Positions 5,505 to 6,227 of a stretch of 6,227 nt of DNA are shown one piece after another. The translations under genes and the position numbers were made by a program. Each line of letters begins with the position of its first letter. Positions within the stretch are counted from its first letter, which is position 1. The notes beneath the pieces are model-generated. The model was not told where the DNA came from and made no database searches. It saw only the letters and a list, made by a program, of their open reading frames with translations. The DNA is from Pseudomonadota bacterium (GTDB lineage: Bacteria; Myxococcota; Polyangia; Polyangiales; Polyangiaceae): the NCBI GenBank assembly GCA_023419055.1, contig JAEZYO010000539.1, forward strand, positions 1 to 6,227. The letters run 5' to 3'.

Positions 5505-6227
5505 ATGTCGCACATGTCATCACCCGCCGCCGCGCTCCGAGCGCTGCTCGCCGAACCCGGGGTCTCCGTCATGCCGTGCTGCTTCGACGCCTTGAGCGCC
5601 AAGCTGATCGAGCTCGCCGGCTTTCGACTCACCTTCATGAGCGGCTTCGCCGTATCCGCCGCGAAGCTCGCGCTGCCCGACACCGGGCTCATTTCCTACG
5701 CGGAGATGCGGGCGCAGGCCGAGGACATCTGTCGCGCGGTGCGCATCCCCGTGCTCGGCGACGGCGACACCGGCTACGGCAACGCCGTCAACGTGAAGCG
5801 CACCGTCGCGGGCTACGCGCGCGCAGGCCTCGCGGCGATCATGATCGAGGACCAAGTCGCGCCGAAGCGCTGCGGCCACACGCGCGGCAAGCAGGTCGTC
5901 TCACGAGCCGAAGCGCTGACGCGCGTCCGCGCCGCGGTCGACGCGCGCGACGAGGGCGAAGACATCTTGATCATCGCGCGCACCGACGCGCGCGCCACGG
6001 ACGGCTTCGACGAGGCCCTCTACCGCATCGAGGCGTTCCAGGATCTCGGCGCCGACATCGTGTTCCTGGAGGCGCCGCTCGATCGGGCCGAGATGAGCGA
6101 GTTCTGTCGCCGCGCCAAGAAGCCTGCGCTCGCGAACATGCTCGAGCAGGGCAAGACGCCGATTTTGCCCCCCGACGAGCTCGAGAGCATCGGCTACAAG
6201 ATCGCCGCCTACCCGCTCACCCTGCTC
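5505..6227 (+). CDS. PEP mutase/isocitrate lyase superfamily C-C lyase (3' partial)
   Basis: The first 241 residues of a TIM-barrel enzyme of the isocitrate lyase/phosphoenolpyruvate mutase superfamily; the frame is open to the right edge. Relatives are usually close to 290 aa, so roughly the last 50 residues are missing. Visible active-site elements, numbered from the ATG at 5505, are: SGF at 46-48, the Mg-binding GDGDTGYGN (D86, D88), the gating loop KRCGH (121-125, C123 as candidate acid), ARTDAR (R159), FLEAP (E189) and N211. Methylisocitrate lyase PrpB has equivalent residues at nearly the same positions. The Cys in KRCGH favours real lyase activity over oxaloacetate decarboxylase or PEP mutase relatives. 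The substrate (methylisocitrate, dimethylmalate or another 2-hydroxy diacid) cannot be decided, and no prp genes are visible. The start may be 5505 or the in-frame ATG at 5514; neither has a good SD. Confidence 0.88.
   Translation, partial: MSHMSSPAAALRALLAEPGVSVMPCCFDALSAKLIELAGFRLTFMSGFAVSAAKLALPDTGLISYAEMRAQAEDICRAVRIPVLGDGDTGYGNAVNVKRTVAGYARAGLAAIMIEDQVAPKRCGHTRGKQVVSRAEALTRVRAAVDARDEGEDILIIARTDARATDGFDEALYRIEAFQDLGADIVFLEAPLDRAEMSEFCRRAKKPALANMLEQGKTPILPPDELESIGYKIAAYPLTLL

Noticed and set aside
3580..5595. 671-codon open frame on the + strand, antisense to the cytochrome and secreted-protein genes
   Set aside because: It is Arg/Ala/Glu-rich with no recognisable domain, and lies opposite a gene with eight heme motifs. 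Long antisense frames are expected where third positions are almost all G or C.

Overview
The window reads as chromosomal DNA of a high-GC, Gram-negative soil-type bacterium, most likely a myxobacterium (Myxococcota, Polyangiales-like). This is inferred from the strong G/C bias at third codon positions, a lipoprotein with a low-complexity Asp/Ser/Gly/Pro linker followed by Cys-rich modules, a TPR-PEGA envelope protein, and a large multiheme cytochrome. No tRNA, rRNA, CRISPR array or insertion sequence is visible. Coding density is very high: the only untranslated stretches are a 4-nt gap, a 52-nt gap and a 127-nt divergent intergenic region.

Left block (+ strand, 1-2069). The Pro-rich tail of an unidentified protein enters from the left. 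Four bases after its stop comes a 308-aa exported TPR-PEGA protein with two C-terminal membrane segments. It overlaps by ATGA a 290-aa predicted lipoprotein made of five copies of an eight-cysteine module. The close spacing suggests one operon whose products sit in the cell envelope.

Middle block (- strand, 5377-2070). Four genes run leftwards: a small secreted protein of unknown function, an octaheme c-type cytochrome with a C-terminal HEAT-like region, a small four-helix membrane protein with histidines in or near its first two helices, and a GNAT acetyltransferase. The last three are joined by ATGA overlaps and should be translationally coupled. The cytochrome plus the small membrane protein looks like a candidate periplasmic electron-transfer module, with the membrane protein as a possible anchor or quinol-side partner. 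The substrate cannot be told from the sequence. The + and - blocks meet with no bases between their stop codons, inside the palindrome CTAGCTAG.

Right block (+ strand, 5505-end). Divergent from the cytochrome block is a PEP mutase/isocitrate lyase superfamily enzyme that runs off the right edge. It keeps the KRCGH loop expected of a true C-C lyase (methylisocitrate-lyase-like).

The features most worth following up are the exact eight-cysteine repeat architecture and the octaheme-cytochrome / four-helix protein pair. All family names come from motif recognition alone; no database search was made.
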